A stretch of DNA of 16,619 nucleotides. Source: DASYSA01 sp036003885 (GTDB lineage Bacteria > Acidobacteriota > Blastocatellia > UBA7656). The DNA is taken from NCBI GenBank assembly GCA_036003885.1, contig DASYSA010000089.1, forward strand, positions 1-16,619, in the 5' to 3' direction. The notes beneath the pieces were generated by a model that searched no databases, was not told the origin of the DNA, and saw only the letters and a program-made list of their open reading frames with translations. The position numbers and the translations under genes were made by a program. Numbering within the stretch: the first letter of the stretch is position 1; the number at the start of each line of letters is the position of its first letter. Positions 13,946 to 16,619 of the stretch are shown piece after piece.

Positions 13946-15438
13946 AGTCGGACTATCGCAACTATATCGGGGGGGAATGGGTGGCGCCCTCGTCGCGAAC
14001 CTACATTGAAAACCGCAACCCGGCCGACACCCGCGACCTGATCGGTCGCTTTCCAGCTTCAACCGCCGAAGACGTCGGTCGAGCGGTAAATGCCGCCGCC
14101 GACGCTTACAAAAAGTGGCGCAAGGTGCCCGCTCCTCGGCGCGCTGAAATACTGTTCAAAGCCGGAGAGATACTGATTGGCCGAAAAGAAGAGTTCGCTC
14201 GCGCGATGACGCGTGAGATGGGCAAGGTGTTGAAGGAGGCTCGCGGCGACGTTCAGGAAGCAGTCGATATGACTTACTTCATCGCCGGCGAAGGGCGGCG
14301 GCTTCACGGTTTCACCACCAAGGCGGAGCTCCCCAACAAGTACGCGATGTGTTCTCGCGAACCGCTGGGCGTGTGCGCGTTAATCACACCATGGAATTTT
14401 CCAATGGCGATTCCTTCGTGGAAGCTTACGCCCGCGCTGATCTGCGGCAATACCGCGATCATCAAGCCCGCCGAGGATACGCCGCTCTCAACCTATAACT
14501 TCGTCGCCGCCTGTGAAGAAGCCGGCGTACCCAAAGGTGTGATCAATATCGTCTCAGGTCACGGCGAGCAGGCCGGCCGAGCGCTGGTCAACCATCCAGG
14601 CATTCGCCTTATCTCGTTCACCGGCTCGACCGAAGTCGGCCGCATTGTGGGTCAGGCAGCCGCGGCTAACGACAAGATCTGTTCGCTGGAGATGGGCGGC
14701 AAGAATGTCGTGATGATTATGGACGACGCCGACCTGGATCTCGCGGTTGAGGGGGTGTTGTGGGGTGCATTCGGAACTTCGGGACAGCGGTGCACCGCCG
14801 CCTCTCGCGTGGTCGTCCATAAAAAGGTCGCAAAAAAATTCACGAGCGCGCTTGTCGACGGCGCGAAGCATCTGCGGCTCGGCAATGGGATCAGCAACAA
14901 GGCCGACGTCGGGCCGGTGATCAATCAGCAGGCGATCGATAAGATACTCGGATACATCGATATCGGCCAGCATCAGGATGGCGCAAAGATGCAGTGCGGC
15001 GGACGGCGCGTCGAAAAAGGGGATTTGAAGTACGGCTTCTTCATTGAGCCTACAGTATTCTCGGGTGTCGAACCCGAGATGCGCATATCACAGGAAGAGA
15101 TCTTCGGACCGGTGGTCTCCGTCATCGAGTGCCGCGATCTGGACCACGCGATCGAAATCGCGAACGGAGTGCGCTACGGTCTGTCGGCTTCGATCTATAC
15201 CTCGGACGTTAACCGCGCTTATCGGGCGATGGAGGATGTCGGCACCGGAATCTTCTATGTGAATGCATCTACGATCGGCGCTGAAGTCCACCTGCCGTTC
15301 GGTGGCACCAAGGCCACCGGCAACGGCCATCGCGAGGGCGGCACGCAAGTCCTGGACATCTTCTCCGAGTGGAAGGCGGTATACGTCGACTACTCGGGCA
15401 AACTCCAGCGCGCGCAGATCGATACGAATGAGGAGTGA
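13921..15438 (+). CDS. NAD(P)-dependent aldehyde dehydrogenase
   Basis: Oxidises an aldehyde to the carboxylate in the cytoplasm. It is 505 residues, full length for the superfamily. Motifs are NYIGGEWVAPSS near the N-terminus, TPWNFPMAIPSWKLTPAL with the catalytic Asn, FTGSTEVG for the cofactor, LEMGGKN with general base Glu257, SGQRCTA with nucleophile Cys291, and EIFGPVVSV. The Glu-Cys spacing of 34 is canonical. The C-terminal GAEVHLPFGGTKATGNGHRE recalls semialdehyde dehydrogenases (alpha-ketoglutarate- or aminoadipate-semialdehyde types), but the substrate is not provable. ATG 13921 is preceded by AGAGGA and begins MAKPAARIESDYRNY; an open frame upstream to 13843 only overlaps the cytochrome gene. 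ald follows 23 bp later, which suggests amino-acid catabolism. Confidence 0.92.
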   Translation: MAKPAARIESDYRNYIGGEWVAPSSRTYIENRNPADTRDLIGRFPASTAEDVGRAVNAAADAYKKWRKVPAPRRAEILFKAGEILIGRKEEFARAMTREMGKVLKEARGDVQEAVDMTYFIAGEGRRLHGFTTKAELPNKYAMCSREPLGVCALITPWNFPMAIPSWKLTPALICGNTAIIKPAEDTPLSTYNFVAACEEAGVPKGVINIVSGHGEQAGRALVNHPGIRLISFTGSTEVGRIVGQAAAANDKICSLEMGGKNVVMIMDDADLDLAVEGVLWGAFGTSGQRCTAASRVVVHKKVAKKFTSALVDGAKHLRLGNGISNKADVGPVINQQAIDKILGYIDIGQHQDGAKMQCGGRRVEKGDLKYGFFIEPTVFSGVEPEMRISQEEIFGPVVSVIECRDLDHAIEIANGVRYGLSASIYTSDVNRAYRAMEDVGTGIFYVNASTIGAEVHLPFGGTKATGNGHREGGTQVLDIFSEWKAVYVDYSGKLQRAQIDTNEE

Positions 15439-15461
15439 AGCGACCGGATGTGTGAGGGACA

Positions 15462-16574
15462 ATGATAGTAGGAGTACCGAAGGAAGTTAAGGACAACGAG
15501 TTTCGCGTGGGCCTGGTGCCCGCAGGCGTTAAGGCCCTCACAATCGAGCGGCACACAGTCCTCGTCGAGGCCTCGGCCGGCGACGGATCGGGGATTTCGG
15601 ATGAAGAGTTCGTTGCCGCCGGCGCGCAGATCCTGGATTCCGCTGAAGAAGTGTGGGCGCGCGCCGAAATGATCGTGAAGGTCAAGGAACCCATCGCGGG
15701 TGAATACGTCTATCTTCGCGAGGGTCTCATCCTGTTTACTTACCTGCACCTCGCGCCGGCGCGAGATCTCACCAAAGCTCTGCTCGACCGCGGAGTGACC
15801 GGCATCGCGTATGAAACGATCACCAACAATCTGGGCCATCTCCCCCTCCTCACGCCGATGAGCGAGGTTGCCGGCCGCATGGCGATTCAGGTGGGCGCGA
15901 CCTACCTGGAAAAGATCAATGGTGGACGCGGTGTGCTGCTGGGAGGCGTGCCGGGTGTTCTGCCCGCGCTGGTGACGATAATCGGCGGCGGGGTTGTTGG
16001 CACGAACGCAGCGAAGATGGCGGTTGGGCTGGGGGCGGCGGTCCGCATTATTGACCGCGATCTCGAGCAGTTGAGATATCTCGACGACATCTTCGGGAGT
16101 CGCATACGCACTCTCGCCTCGAACCCCTACACGATTGCGGAATCCGTAGCGATCTCTGATCTGGTCGTCGGCGCGGTGTTGGTGCCGGGGGCCGCAGCCC
16201 CCAAACTGGTAACCCGGGAGATGTTGAGGGCGATGGCTCGAGGCGCTGTAATAGTCGACGTCGCAGTTGATCAGGGCGGCTGCATCGAGACTACCCGGCC
16301 AACGACTCATAGCCAGCCCACTTTCTACGTTGATAACGTGCTGCACTACGGGGTGACTAATATGCCGGGAGCGGTTCCTCGGACTTCTACTTTCGCGCTG
16401 ACGAACGTGACCTTGCCATTTGCGCTGAGGATCGCACGTCACGGGGTTGTGGACGCGATCAAAGCCGACCCTCACCTGAAGGACGGGCTGAATACCTACA
16501 AGGGCAAGGTCGTATATCCCGCAGTTGCCGAGAATCAGGGACTTCCGTATACACCGATCGACCAGCTGATCTAG
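15462..16574 (+). CDS. ald: Alanine dehydrogenase
   Basis: NAD-dependent L-alanine dehydrogenase: interconverts L-alanine and pyruvate plus ammonia, working either in alanine breakdown or in ammonia assimilation. The 370 residues match the family length. Substrate and catalytic residues are in place: Arg15 (EFRVGL), Lys75 (VKVKEP), His96 (YLHLAP) and Asp270 (VDVAVDQGG). The Rossmann core is IIGGGVVGTNAAKMAVGLGA, then AVRIIDRD. The C-terminal VTNMPGAVPRTSTFAL is also diagnostic. ATG 15462 has GAGGG just upstream, 23 bp after the aldehyde dehydrogenase stop, so the two are likely co-transcribed. The stop codon TAG lies inside the first unit of a GATCTAG array. Confidence 0.96.
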   Translation: MIVGVPKEVKDNEFRVGLVPAGVKALTIERHTVLVEASAGDGSGISDEEFVAAGAQILDSAEEVWARAEMIVKVKEPIAGEYVYLREGLILFTYLHLAPARDLTKALLDRGVTGIAYETITNNLGHLPLLTPMSEVAGRMAIQVGATYLEKINGGRGVLLGGVPGVLPALVTIIGGGVVGTNAAKMAVGLGAAVRIIDRDLEQLRYLDDIFGSRIRTLASNPYTIAESVAISDLVVGAVLVPGAAAPKLVTREMLRAMARGAVIVDVAVDQGGCIETTRPTTHSQPTFYVDNVLHYGVTNMPGAVPRTSTFALTNVTLPFALRIARHGVVDAIKADPHLKDGLNTYKGKVVYPAVAENQGLPYTPIDQLI

Positions 16575-16588
16575 GATCTAGGATCTAG
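16568..16588 (+). repeat. Triple GATCTAG heptamer overlapping the ald stop codon
   Basis: Three exact copies of GATCTAG sit back to back; the TAG of the first copy is the ald stop. The remaining 31 bases to the window edge show no gene or terminator. Confidence 0.8.
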
Positions 16589-16619
16589 GTGACAAGTGCC
16601 ACGACATCGGTAACAGGTT

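Noticed and set aside
15390..16475. 361-codon open frame on the minus strand over ald
   Set aside because: It is antisense to a complete alanine dehydrogenase; no recognisable fold or ribosome site.

Overview
The window is a chromosomal stretch of a GC-moderate to GC-rich, Gram-negative-type bacterium. It encodes an outer-membrane-style lipoprotein, type IV pilus retraction, an HslVU protease and assimilatory sulfate reduction. Gene content and protein style (a fibronectin-III lipoprotein coupled to hslU, very repeat-rich intergenic regions) fit Acidobacteriota, perhaps Blastocatellia. That placement is inference from recognition, not a search result.

Layout. 1-4143 (+): the 3' end of hslV, then hslU, a three-module FN3 lipoprotein and an MFS transporter, tightly packed like an operon. 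4144-4246: an inverted pair of heptanucleotide arrays between convergent genes. 4247-6801 (-): secreted M20 peptidase, then sixA-type phosphohistidine phosphatase, then DinB/YfiT-like protein. 6970-7620 (+): an alpha/beta hydrolase. 7821-10536 (-): aspartate kinase, then pilT, with a hairpin plus U-tract directly before the pilT ribosome site. 10779-13492 (+): a sulfate-assimilation/siroheme operon (uroporphyrinogen-III methyltransferase, APS/PAPS reductase, APS kinase) bounded by a promoter and an intrinsic terminator. 13509-16574 (+): a small membrane-anchored diheme protein, an aldehyde dehydrogenase and alanine dehydrogenase behind their own promoter.

Two things stand out. First, the sulfate operon is preceded by an unannotated 32-codon ORF (10851-10949) whose peptide begins MKRFRLCICCICIM. 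It has a good ribosome site and is followed by nested hairpins and a near-perfect intrinsic terminator before the first structural gene. This is the architecture of a cysteine-responsive transcription attenuator. Second, intergenic space is repeatedly filled by 7-bp tandem arrays, often in inverted pairs. Each locus has its own homogenised heptamer (AACGTWA, AACGCGA, AACGAGA, ATCCNNA, GATCTAG), and arrays at gene ends start at, or within a few bases of, the stop codon. Together with the structured pilT leader, these are the main non-coding signals of the window.
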